This document shows, one piece after another, positions 1 to 5,897 of a DNA stretch of 12,400 nucleotides; within the stretch, counting starts at the first letter, position 1; each line of letters starts with the position of its first letter. The notes beneath the pieces were generated by a model that did not search any database, was not told the origin of the DNA, and saw nothing but the letters and a program-made list of their open reading frames with translations. The DNA is taken from positions 1 to 12,400 of the forward strand of contig JACCVK010000213.1 of the NCBI GenBank assembly GCA_013698195.1, given 5' to 3'. Made by a program: the position numbers and the translations under genes. The stretch comes from Actinomycetota bacterium (GTDB lineage Bacteria > Actinomycetota > Thermoleophilia > Gaiellales > Gaiellaceae).

Positions 1-155
1 GTTCGGTCGCGACTCGTGGTCTGACGGCCACTTCTAGGAGCCCGCAGCCTGCTGCCGGCCCTCGCCCCATCGGGGCGGGGTAGCCGGCGGCGGTCCGAAG
101 AACTCTGTCGCGGTCTCAAGACTCCTCGCTTGGCGGCGCAACTAGACTGGACCCG
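1..155. other. Intergenic leader with GC-rich hairpin and possible tail of an upstream gene
   Basis: No gene can be called with confidence here. All three plus frames close early (stops at 22-24, 35-37 and 79-81), so the left edge may hold the last few codons of an upstream gene, but I cannot choose a frame. A strong nested hairpin lies at 55-88: GCCGGC at 55-60 pairs with GCCGGC at 83-88, and inside it CGCCCC at 63-68 pairs with GGGGCG at 72-77 around the loop ATC. No U-tract follows, so it could be a factor-assisted terminator of the upstream gene or simply GC-rich spacer. Confidence 0.4.
143..148 (+). promoter_or_regulatory. Candidate -10 box of a leaderless promoter
   Basis: TAGACT fits the actinobacterial -10 consensus TANNNT. 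Its last base is separated by seven bases from the ATG at 156, so transcription would begin at the start codon itself. No Shine-Dalgarno sequence precedes this ATG, which agrees with leaderless translation. No convincing -35 box is seen. Confidence 0.4.
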
Positions 156-1088
156 ATGCGCCTCCGGGCGGCACTTGCGCGAGGGCTGTGCATGATGGCG
201 CCCCTCGTTCTCGTCGGGTGCGGAGGCTCGGGCAGCGGGGCGTCTTCCGACGGAACCGATCCTGGCGGCGGGAGCACGCTCGAAGAGCTCTGGCGCGCGC
301 CGGGCGACGACGTCGCCGTGATCCCTGGAACATCGAGCTTCGAGCCCGGACGCGTGCGCGTCGCCTTCCTCGTCCTCGATGCGGAGGGTGAGCCCGTGAC
401 GCTACCGACGGCGCGATTTTGGCTCGCTCGTGGGCTCGAGAACGAGCCGTTTCTCGAGTCCACGGCCGAGCTCGAGCGCATCGGCGTCCCGGGCGGCGCT
501 GCTGTCGATGCCACGCACATCTACGTCGCGCACGTGCCGATCGCGACCGCAGGCACCTACTGGTACCTCGCCGAGCCGGAGGGAGGCCCGAACCCGGTTC
601 AGGCACTCGGGAACATCGTGGTCGAGGAATCGATAGCCGCCCCGGCAGTCGGCAATCCCGCTCCCGCTTCCAAAACACCGACCCTCCACTCGGTCGGCGG
701 CAAAGCGTCGAAGGTTACGACGCGCGTACCGCCCGATCTCACGCTCGTCGAGCACTCGGTCGCGGAAACGCTCCGCGACGGGCTCCCCTTCGTCGTGACT
801 TTCTCGACGCCAGAGTTCTGCGCTAGCCGGGTCTGCGGTCCTGTCGTGGACGTGGTGGAGGAGACGTCCAGGCGCTTCGAGGCGACGGAAATCCGCTTCA
901 TCCATGTCGAGGTGTACGAGGACAATGACCCGGCGAAGGGCTACAACCGCTGGATGCAGGAGTGGGGGCTCGCCACCGAGCCGTGGACGTTCGTCGTCGA
1001 CGCGGAAGGGAAGATCTCTGCCCGGTTCGAGGGTCTTGTGTCGGTGCACGAGCTCGAGGAGGCAGCGCGCGCGGTCGCGCCGAGCTGA
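156..1088 (+). CDS. Secreted lipoprotein with C-terminal thioredoxin-like domain
   Basis: 310 residues. The N-terminus has a basic start (MRLRAALARG), a hydrophobic core and a lipobox LVGC at 19-22, so Cys22 is the likely lipidated residue and the protein should sit on the outer face of the membrane. A Gly/Ser-rich linker follows (23-40), then a region of about 115 residues with beta-sandwich-like alternation (about 60-157). The C-terminal domain (about 195-308) looks like a thioredoxin fold: a VVTFSTPEFC strand and helix start, and a cis-proline site in ATEPW (Pro276). The cysteines are CASRVC (Cys222 and Cys227), four residues apart instead of the usual two, so classical CxxC redox chemistry is uncertain. 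It may bind or oxidise an extracytoplasmic thiol partner; the substrate is unknown. It lies 52 bp upstream of the rhodanese gene on the same strand. The fold is likely; the exact role is not known. Confidence 0.8.
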   Translation: MRLRAALARGLCMMAPLVLVGCGGSGSGASSDGTDPGGGSTLEELWRAPGDDVAVIPGTSSFEPGRVRVAFLVLDAEGEPVTLPTARFWLARGLENEPFLESTAELERIGVPGGAAVDATHIYVAHVPIATAGTYWYLAEPEGGPNPVQALGNIVVEESIAAPAVGNPAPASKTPTLHSVGGKASKVTTRVPPDLTLVEHSVAETLRDGLPFVVTFSTPEFCASRVCGPVVDVVEETSRRFEATEIRFIHVEVYEDNDPAKGYNRWMQEWGLATEPWTFVVDAEGKISARFEGLVSVHELEEAARAVAPS

Positions 1089-1140
1089 CCTGAGTGCTAG
1101 TCTCGTTACTTTCCAAAGTGAAGTATTGAGAGGAGGACAG
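1089..1140 (+). promoter_or_regulatory. Short intergenic region with strong Shine-Dalgarno for the sulfurtransferase
   Basis: The 52-bp gap is relatively AT-rich for this window. It ends with GAGAGGAGGACAG directly before the ATG at 1141; AGGAGG with a 5-base spacer is a near-ideal ribosome binding site and fixes this start. Possible -10-like hexamers (TAGTCT, AAGTAT) occur in the gap, so the sulfurtransferase may have its own promoter in addition to read-through. Confidence 0.55.
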
Positions 1141-1989
1141 ATGGGGGTCGACATAGCTTCGAAGGTTCTCGTGACGACCGACTGGCTGGCGGAGCATCTG
1201 AGCGATCCTGGCGTCGTCGTTGCCGAGGTCGACGAAAACCCGGATGTCTACGAGGAAGGTCACATCCGTGGAGCGGTGAAGCTCCACTGGCGCGACGACC
1301 TTCAGGACAAGATCATCCGCGACGTCGTCTCGAAGAAGGATTTCGAAGCGTTGCTGGGCGAGCGGGGGATCCTCAACGACACGTCGATCGTCCTCTACGG
1401 CGACAAGAACAACTGGTTCGCCGCGTACGCGTTTTGGTACCTGAAGACCTACGGCCACGAGGACGTGCGCCTGCTCGACGGCGGTCGCCAGAAGTGGATC
1501 GAGGAGGATCGCGAGCTCACAACCGACGCTGCCACTCCGACGCCGGCGACATACGTCGCGAAGGAGCGGGACGAGTCGATTCGCATCCGTCGTGACGAGG
1601 TGCTCGAGGGCCTCGACGATTCGGCGGTTGCCCTCGTGGACGTTCGAAGCCCGCAGGAGTACACCGGCGAGCTCATGGCGCCACCCGGCTACGAGCAAGA
1701 GGGTGCAGCGCGTACGGGTCACATCCCCGGCGCGCAGTCGATCCCGTGGGCAACGGCGGTCCGGGACGATGGGACGTTCAAGAGCACGGACGAGCTCGAG
1801 GAGATCTACGGCGCCCAGGGAGTCACGCGCGAGAAGGAGGTTCGCGCGTATTGCCGCATCGGCGAGCGCTCTGCGCACACCTGGTTCGTGCTTCGCGAGC
1901 TCCTCGGCTATGAGAACGTCAAGAACTACGACGGCTCCTGGACGGAGTGGGGCAATCTCGTCGAGGTGCCGATCGAAAAAGGCGCCTGA
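1141..1989 (+). CDS. Thiosulfate/3-mercaptopyruvate sulfurtransferase (tandem rhodanese)
   Basis: 282 residues, the usual length for two-domain rhodaneses. It moves sulfane sulfur from thiosulfate or mercaptopyruvate to a thiophilic acceptor through a Cys persulfide. The N-terminal domain (about 8-130) carries the rhodanese signature EEGHIRGAVKLHW, but its active-loop position reads YGDKNNW, with Asp where the catalytic Cys would be, so it is the structural domain, as in the family. The C-terminal domain (about 150-280) has VDVRSPQEY, GHIPGAQSIPW and the active loop CRIGERS with catalytic Cys238. The CRIGERS loop is typical of the CysA-type sulfurtransferases of actinobacteria. The in-frame open reading extends upstream to 904, but the strong ribosome binding site and the homology both start at 1141. 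The gene converges on the SDR gene 23 bp away. Family assignment is firm; the preferred donor is not determined. Confidence 0.95.
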   Translation: MGVDIASKVLVTTDWLAEHLSDPGVVVAEVDENPDVYEEGHIRGAVKLHWRDDLQDKIIRDVVSKKDFEALLGERGILNDTSIVLYGDKNNWFAAYAFWYLKTYGHEDVRLLDGGRQKWIEEDRELTTDAATPTPATYVAKERDESIRIRRDEVLEGLDDSAVALVDVRSPQEYTGELMAPPGYEQEGAARTGHIPGAQSIPWATAVRDDGTFKSTDELEEIYGAQGVTREKEVRAYCRIGERSAHTWFVLRELLGYENVKNYDGSWTEWGNLVEVPIEKGA

Positions 1990-2000
1990 GTCCGGCGCCT
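1976..2000 (-). terminator. Intrinsic terminator for the SDR gene, overlapping the sulfurtransferase stop
   Basis: AGGCGCC (1980-1986) pairs with GGCGCCT (1994-2000) over a 7-base loop. On the minus strand the stem is followed by TTTTT (the A-run at 1976-1980, sharing one base with the stem), the layout of a rho-independent terminator 12 bases past the SDR stop. On the plus strand the same hairpin is followed only by GTTCC, so it may act weakly for the sulfurtransferase too. The TGA stop of the plus-strand gene (1987-1989) is in the loop, so the hairpin sits partly within coding sequence. Confidence 0.65.
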
Positions 2001-2012
2001 GTTCCTCGCGCT

Positions 2013-2693
2013 CTACACCTCGTCCCCGACGCGCTCGATGACGATGCTCGGGACGCGTGCTCTGGGACTGAGCCGTAGCAGCACGCGAGCGAGCTCGACG
2101 ACGTCCTCCGGCTGGATCATCTCCTCGGCCGGAAGGCCGGTCCAGTCGGTCATCGGGGTCGCGACGAACGCCGGACAGAGCGCGGTCGCGCGAACGCCGT
2201 TTTCCGCTTCCTCCCGGTTGAGCGAGCTCGTCCACGAGATGAGCGCTGCCTTCGTCGCGCCGTAGATCGAGAGCCCGGGAACGGGGATCGTTCCCGCGAT
2301 CGAGGCGAGAGTGAGGATGAAGCCGTTCGAGGCGCGGAGGTGCGGGAGCGCTGCTCGCGTAATCGCGAACGTCCCGCGCAGGTTGACGTCGAGCTGAAGA
2401 TCGATCTTCTTCGCGTCGAGGGTTCCGAAGTTTCCGCCGATTCCGAGTCCGGCAGAGTTCACGAGGACGTCCATGCCGCCCCACGACTCCACATGCTTCG
2501 CGACCGCCTCGACGCACGCGCTCTCGTCGGCGACGTTTGCAGCGAACGACTCAGCGCCGAGCTCGCCCGCAGCCTCCGCGAGCTTGTCGGGGCGCCGAGC
2601 GACGAGCGTCAACCCGAAGCCGTCGTCCTGGAGCATCCGCGCGAGCGCGAGCCCGATTCCCGATGAGCCACCGGTGACGAGGGCCGACTTCAC
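2013..2693 (-). CDS. Short-chain dehydrogenase/reductase (classical SDR)
   Basis: 226 residues, GTG start at 2691-2693. A cytoplasmic NAD(P)-dependent oxidoreductase of unknown substrate. Classical SDR motifs in order: cofactor loop TGGSSGIG (7-14); ARR at 32-34 after the second strand, which favours NADP(H); NSAG (79-82); structural Asn104 in VNLRGTF; catalytic Ser131, Tyr144 and Lys148 (YGATK). The usual PG turn after the sixth strand reads CPAFVATPM, with Ala for Gly. The C-terminus is short, with little room for a substrate lid beyond about residue 185. It is transcribed alone, convergent with the sulfurtransferase and divergent from selD; 171 bp separate its start from that of selD. No Shine-Dalgarno is evident. 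GATACT (minus strand, 2700-2705) ends six bases before the GTG and could serve a leaderless start. Family firm, substrate unknown. Confidence 0.92.
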   Translation of the reverse strand: MKSALVTGGSSGIGLALARMLQDDGFGLTLVARRPDKLAEAAGELGAESFAANVADESACVEAVAKHVESWGGMDVLVNSAGLGIGGNFGTLDAKKIDLQLDVNLRGTFAITRAALPHLRASNGFILTLASIAGTIPVPGLSIYGATKAALISWTSSLNREEAENGVRATALCPAFVATPMTDWTGLPAEEMIQPEDVVELARVLLRLSPRARVPSIVIERVGDEV

Positions 2694-2864
2694 GGCGCGA
2701 GTATCCCACGGTGCCTGTACCGCCGACCTCCGGAAGAGTGCGGCCGCCGGAGGGGGCGGCGGCCGCGGTCGTGCAGGGGGGAGAGGGGTGGGGACTGATC
2801 TCTCCAGCGCTCTCGTTCGATACTCGGGTCAACTCTCCTCCGCTCGATCCCTACAGTTCCCGAG
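2694..2864. promoter_or_regulatory. Divergent promoter region between SDR and selD, with a perfect 9-bp GC hairpin
   Basis: GCGGCCGCC (2740-2748) and GGCGGCCGC (2758-2766) form a perfect 9-bp inverted repeat around 9 bases, containing two NotI sites. A second, weaker pair is GGAGAG (2780-2785) with CTCTCC (2800-2805). A G-rich run lies between (2776-2795). A likely selD -10 box, TACAGT, is at 2852-2857, seven bases before its GTG; an SDR -10-like GATACT is at 2700-2705 on the minus strand. If both genes are leaderless, the hairpins lie upstream of both transcripts and would act as DNA sites, not as mRNA structure. I looked for a selenocysteine tRNA here and found none. Confidence 0.45.
2852..2857 (+). 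promoter_or_regulatory. Candidate -10 box of a leaderless selD promoter
   Basis: TACAGT matches TANNNT and is followed by seven bases and then the GTG start at 2865, the same spacing as at the lipoprotein gene. There is no good Shine-Dalgarno sequence before the GTG. No clear -35 hexamer is visible. Confidence 0.4.
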
Positions 2865-3887
2865 GTGGAAGCGGTTGCCTTGACGTCGCTCGCGAAGGCC
2901 GGCGGCTGCGCTGCGAAGTACTCCGCTGCCCGGCTCGAGAAGCTGCTCGCCGGGCTCCTCCCTGTGGACGCCGTAGATCTCCTCGTCGGGCTCGATCCGG
3001 CGGACGATGCGGCCGGCTACCGACTCGACGACGACCGTGCGCTCGTCTTCACCGTCGATTTCTTTCCGCCGCTCGTCGACGACCCCGCGACGTTTGGCGC
3101 GATCGCGGCGACGAACGCACTGAACGACGTCTTTGCGATGGGCGGCACTCCCCTCCTCGCGCTCTCCATCGCCGCCTTCCCGGAAGAGCTTCCGACCGAG
3201 GTGCTCGGTGCGGTGATCGCGGGAGCCGACGAGCGGGTTCGCGCGGCGGGTGCGATCCTCGCGGGTGGGCACACGATTCGCGATTCGGAGCCGAAGTACG
3301 GGCTGTCCGTGGTCGGCACGGTCCATCCCGATGCCCTCTGGCCCAAGTCAGGCGCACAGGACGGGGACGCGCTCTTCCTGACGAAGCCGCTCGGCACCGG
3401 CATCGTGATCCAGGCGCACCGCGACGGAGTGGCCCCGGACGGCGCCCTCGACGCAGCCATCAGCGCCATGCTCGAGCTCGATCGCGACGCGGCCGACGTG
3501 CTCCGACCGTTCGAGCCGAACGCGGTCACCGACGTCACGGGCTTCGGCCTGCTTGGGCACGCACACGAGCTCGCCTCGCGGAGCGGTGTGCGGGTCATCA
3601 TCGACGCGAGTGCGTTGCCGGCTTTACCGAGCGCCCTCGAGCTCGCCCTGAACGGCGTGCGGACGGGAGGCGACTCGCGCAACCGGGACTATGCAGGCCC
3701 GCACGTGGAGAGCACGGCGGCCGAGGGGTACGAAGCGCTCGCCTACGACCCGCAGACCGCAGGCGGTCTGCTCGTCTCGTTGCCGGCGGAGCAGGGCGCC
3801 GTGCTCGAAGCGTCGTTCGAGGCCCGCGGCCTCGACCTCGCGCGAATAGGGCGCATCGAAGCGGGACACGGGATCGTTTTCGCATAG
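2865..3887 (+). CDS. selD: Selenide, water dikinase (selenophosphate synthase)
   Basis: 340 residues, the usual length. It makes monoselenophosphate from selenide and ATP, the selenium donor for selenocysteine and 2-selenouridine. The glycine-rich N-terminal loop reads GGCAAKYS: Cys15 and Lys18 match the catalytic Cys17 and Lys20 of the E. coli enzyme, while the second Cys of that loop is Ala here. Metal-binding and ATP-site residues are in place: DDAA (47-50), TVDFFPP with Asp65, NDVFAMGG with Asp88, GGHTI (134-138) and DVTGFGLLGH with Asp223. The C-terminal AIRS/PurM-like half ends with YDPQTAGGLL (294-303). The GTG at 2865 is chosen because it puts the catalytic loop at the family's usual distance and because a -10-like TACAGT is seven bases upstream. 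First gene of a selD-ctaA-PAC2 operon; its stop overlaps the next start by one base. No other selenium gene is in the window. Confidence 0.95.
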   Translation: MEAVALTSLAKAGGCAAKYSAARLEKLLAGLLPVDAVDLLVGLDPADDAAGYRLDDDRALVFTVDFFPPLVDDPATFGAIAATNALNDVFAMGGTPLLALSIAAFPEELPTEVLGAVIAGADERVRAAGAILAGGHTIRDSEPKYGLSVVGTVHPDALWPKSGAQDGDALFLTKPLGTGIVIQAHRDGVAPDGALDAAISAMLELDRDAADVLRPFEPNAVTDVTGFGLLGHAHELASRSGVRVIIDASALPALPSALELALNGVRTGGDSRNRDYAGPHVESTAAEGYEALAYDPQTAGGLLVSLPAEQGAVLEASFEARGLDLARIGRIEAGHGIVFA

Positions 3888-4819
3888 TGGCAACGGCGGT
3901 CGCACGACTTCGCACCCTCGCGTCCTCTTCGCTGGCACCGATCCGCTTCTTGTGGATCGCGTCCGCGTCCTGCGCTTCGCTCTTCGTCGTGATCACCTCG
4001 GGCGCCTTCGTCCGCTTGACCGGTTCGGGTCTCGGGTGCGAGAACTGGCCGCGCTGCGGGGACAAGCCGTATCCGGAGCGTGACTTCCATGCCTTCGTCG
4101 AATTCGGGAACCGCATGGTCGCGCTCGTCGGGCTCACGCTCGCGCTCGTCACCTGGCTCGCGTCACGCCGGACGAGCGGCCTCTCCACCGTCGGTCGCTA
4201 CGCGGCCGGCGCGACCTTCCTCGTCGTCGTGGCCCAGATCCCGCTCGGCGCGATCACGATCGCGGTCGATCTCCACCCGCTCGCGGTGATGGCGCACTTT
4301 CTCCTCGGGCTCGTCGCGCTCGCATTGGCGGTCGTCGTCGCGCTCGAGGCGTGGCTCCTCGTCGACGGTCGTGCGCTCGCGGTCGACCCACGCTGGCTCC
4401 GGCAGCTCGTCGTCTTCGCGGGCCTGCCCGCGTGCGCGGCGCTCGTCGTCACGGGCGCCGTCGCGACGGCTTCGGGCCCGCATCCGGGTGCAGACGAGCA
4501 GGTCGAGAGGCTTGGAATGGCGATTGCCGACACCGTGTACATCCACGTGCGCGTCGCGGCCGTGTTCGGGATCGGCGTGCTGCTCGTGGGCTTCGTCCTC
4601 GTCCGCGCCCGAGACCGCTATCGGGGCGTCTTCCGGTTATGGGCGTTGCTCCTCGGTGTCCTCACCGCGCAAGCTGTGCTGGGGGAGATTCAGTATCGGA
4701 GCGCGCTCCCGTGGGGCCTCGTGCTCGTCCACGTCGCTCTCGCGGCCGCGATCTGGGGTCTGAGCGTCGCCCTTGCTTACGTGCTGTGGCGTCCACCTGC
4801 GCGACTAGCTCGACAGTAA
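3887..4819 (+). CDS. ctaA: Heme A synthase (COX15/CtaA family)
   Basis: 310 residues, integral membrane protein. It oxidises the C8 methyl of heme O to the formyl group of heme A, needed by aa3-type cytochrome oxidases. About eight membrane helices can be drawn (roughly 21-42, 73-92, 104-125, 133-158, 172-195, 214-239, 249-266, 275-299). The family signature TGSGLGCENWPRC (45-57) supplies the extracytoplasmic Cys51/Cys57 pair. Likely heme-ligand histidines are His137 (AHFLLG), His220 (YIHVR) and His282 (LVHVALAA). The first expected ligand position, two residues after the conserved Glu72-Phe, is Asn75 in EFGNR, and a His is found at 68. The GTG start at 3887 overlaps the selD stop (TAGTG), a sign of coupled translation; the open frame extends far upstream but only as a shadow of selD. 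The heme O synthase ctaB is not in the window. Confidence 0.93.
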   Translation: MATAVARLRTLASSSLAPIRFLWIASASCASLFVVITSGAFVRLTGSGLGCENWPRCGDKPYPERDFHAFVEFGNRMVALVGLTLALVTWLASRRTSGLSTVGRYAAGATFLVVVAQIPLGAITIAVDLHPLAVMAHFLLGLVALALAVVVALEAWLLVDGRALAVDPRWLRQLVVFAGLPACAALVVTGAVATASGPHPGADEQVERLGMAIADTVYIHVRVAAVFGIGVLLVGFVLVRARDRYRGVFRLWALLLGVLTAQAVLGEIQYRSALPWGLVLVHVALAAAIWGLSVALAYVLWRPPARLARQ

Positions 4820-4828
4820 GCTCAGAGC

Positions 4829-5728
4829 ATGGCCCGGGAGCTCCGTGTATACGAGCGCCCTTCGCTCGAGCGACCGGTGCTCATCGGCGCTTTCCGCGGC
4901 TGGAACGACGGCGGTCAGGCCGCGACGCTCGCTGCCGGTTACCTCGCGAAGCTCTGGGGCGCACGGAAGTTCGCGGACATCGATCCTGAGCTCTTCGTCG
5001 ATTTTCAGGCGACACGACCCAACGTCTCGCTCGACGAGGGGCACACGAGGCGTATCGACTGGCCGGAGAACGCATTCTTCCGTGCGCGGATTCCAGGAGC
5101 CGACCGCGACGCCGTGCTACTTGTCGGCGTCGAGCCCAATTACCGCTGGCGGGCGTTCACGGAGCTCATCGGCGGGCTCTCGAGCGACCTCGGTGTCGAG
5201 ATGGTGATAACGCTCGGCGCGCTGCTCGCGGACGTTCCGCACACTCGCCCCTCACCGGTCACCGGCGCGGCGACCGATCCGAAGCTCGTCGACGAGCTAG
5301 GGCTCCAGCTCTCGCGCTACGAGGGCCCGACCGGGGTCGTCGGCGTGCTTCTCGACGCGTGTCGCAGAGCCGGGATTCCGTCAGTGAGTCTGTGGGCGGC
5401 GGTTCCGCACTACGTCTCGCTCGCGCCCAGTCCCCGCGCGGCGCGCGCGCTCTGCGAGCGCCTGGCGAATGTGCTCGCGATCTCCATCGACGTCACCGAG
5501 CTCGAGGAGGCGGAGGAGTCCTATGTCGAGCAGGTGTCGCAGGCGGTAGCGAGCGACTCCGATACCGCCGCGTACGTCGAAGAGCTCGAGCAGCGTGCGG
5601 ACTCTCTCGACTGGCTCGAGGAGTCGGGGGAGCTTCCGTCCGGCGAGGCGCTCGCCGCGGAGATCGCGCGCTTCCTGAGGGAGCGCGAGCGGAACGGCGG
5701 CGGCGGCCCGTCGGGACCTACCGGTTAG
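4829..5728 (+). CDS. PAC2 family protein (proteasome assembly chaperone 2-like)
   Basis: 299 residues. The opening block VLIGAFRGWNDGGQAATLA (about 17-35) and the later ITLGALLADVPHTRPSPVTG and PSVSLWAAVPHYVSLAPSPRAARALCERL blocks are characteristic of bacterial PAC2-family proteins, related by fold to the eukaryotic proteasome assembly chaperone. The PAC2 domain fills about 1-215; the rest (about 220-290) is acidic, Glu-rich and probably helical or coiled coil, ending in a flexible Gly-rich tail. The bacterial role is not established; a link to the actinobacterial proteasome is a reasonable guess only. ATG starts 9 bp after the ctaA stop, so it is the last gene of the selD operon. Its TAG stop at 5726-5728 overlaps the left end of the 170-bp inverted-repeat element. 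Confidence 0.9.
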   Translation: MARELRVYERPSLERPVLIGAFRGWNDGGQAATLAAGYLAKLWGARKFADIDPELFVDFQATRPNVSLDEGHTRRIDWPENAFFRARIPGADRDAVLLVGVEPNYRWRAFTELIGGLSSDLGVEMVITLGALLADVPHTRPSPVTGAATDPKLVDELGLQLSRYEGPTGVVGVLLDACRRAGIPSVSLWAAVPHYVSLAPSPRAARALCERLANVLAISIDVTELEEAEESYVEQVSQAVASDSDTAAYVEELEQRADSLDWLEESGELPSGEALAAEIARFLRERERNGGGGPSGPTG

Positions 5729-5895
5729 AGGCTTGATGTGGGTTGTGGGTGCGTTTCAGGGAGGGCATGGGCCAAGCAGCGTGGACGGATCGCCGCTCGG
5801 CAATACTGGAAGGTATTGGTGAGCAGCGAGCTGGCCGCGATGCGTCGTGCCTAGGTCCCCAGCTGGACGTGCCCACAACCCACATCAAGCCTCTA
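5726..5895. repeat. 170-bp element with 24-bp perfect inverted ends (MITE-like or structured RNA)
   Basis: The 24 bases at 5726-5749 (beginning TAGAGGCTTGATGTGG) are the exact reverse complement of 5872-5895. The pairing extends inward in plus-strand RNA through U5750-G5871, G5751-U5870, C5752-G5869, G5753-C5868 and U5754-A5867. Further in, 5759-5762 can pair with 5856-5859, 5763-5770 with 5845-5852, 5770-5774 with 5832-5836, and there is an apical hairpin at 5795-5824, so the whole unit can fold as one long rod. It lies between two convergent genes: the PAC2 stop codon overlaps the left end and the helicase stop (5898-5900) is two bases beyond the right end. Both ends carry TA, as expected of an insertion by an IS630/Tc1-mariner-type transposase at a TA target. 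It holds no convincing gene. It could be a non-autonomous mobile element, a 3'-UTR structure or both. Confidence 0.75.
5795..5824 (+). other. Apical hairpin inside the inverted-repeat element
   Basis: GCTCG (5795-5799) pairs with TGAGC (5820-5824, with one G-U), a single G-G mismatch follows (5800/5819), then CAATAC (5801-5806) pairs with GTATTG (5813-5818) around the loop TGGAAG. It is locally AT-rich compared with the surrounding sequence. It would cap the long stem formed by the element ends. Confidence 0.6.
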
Positions 5896-5897
5896 GC

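Noticed and set aside
898..2517. 539-residue minus-strand open frame across the sulfurtransferase and SDR genes
   Set aside because: It is Arg-rich with no domain and lies opposite the sulfurtransferase and in another frame of the SDR gene, both well supported.
2694..2864. Possible selenocysteine tRNA (selC) next to selD
   Set aside because: A GGAAGAG-like start, hairpins and a TTCGA motif (2816-2820) are present, but no T-arm stem closes around TTCGA, no anticodon loop with TCA is found, and the acceptor ends do not pair.
2711..3886. Long plus-strand open frame running into ctaA
   Set aside because: The 392 codons ahead of 3887 are Arg/Ala-rich shadow of selD in another frame; recognisable heme A synthase sequence starts only after the selD stop.
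1141..3887. A sulfur/selenium transfer cluster of rhodanese plus selD
   Set aside because: Rhodaneses can deliver selenium to SelD in some systems, but here the genes are separated by an oppositely oriented SDR gene and a terminator, so the sequence does not support a shared unit.
5726..5895. Reading the inverted repeat as a simple intrinsic terminator
   Set aside because: The arms are 122 bases apart and no U-tract follows either arm, so it lacks the short loop and tail of a rho-independent terminator.
5726..5895. CRISPR or tandem-repeat array
   Set aside because: There are only two copies, in opposite orientation, with no spacer series and no cas gene in the window.
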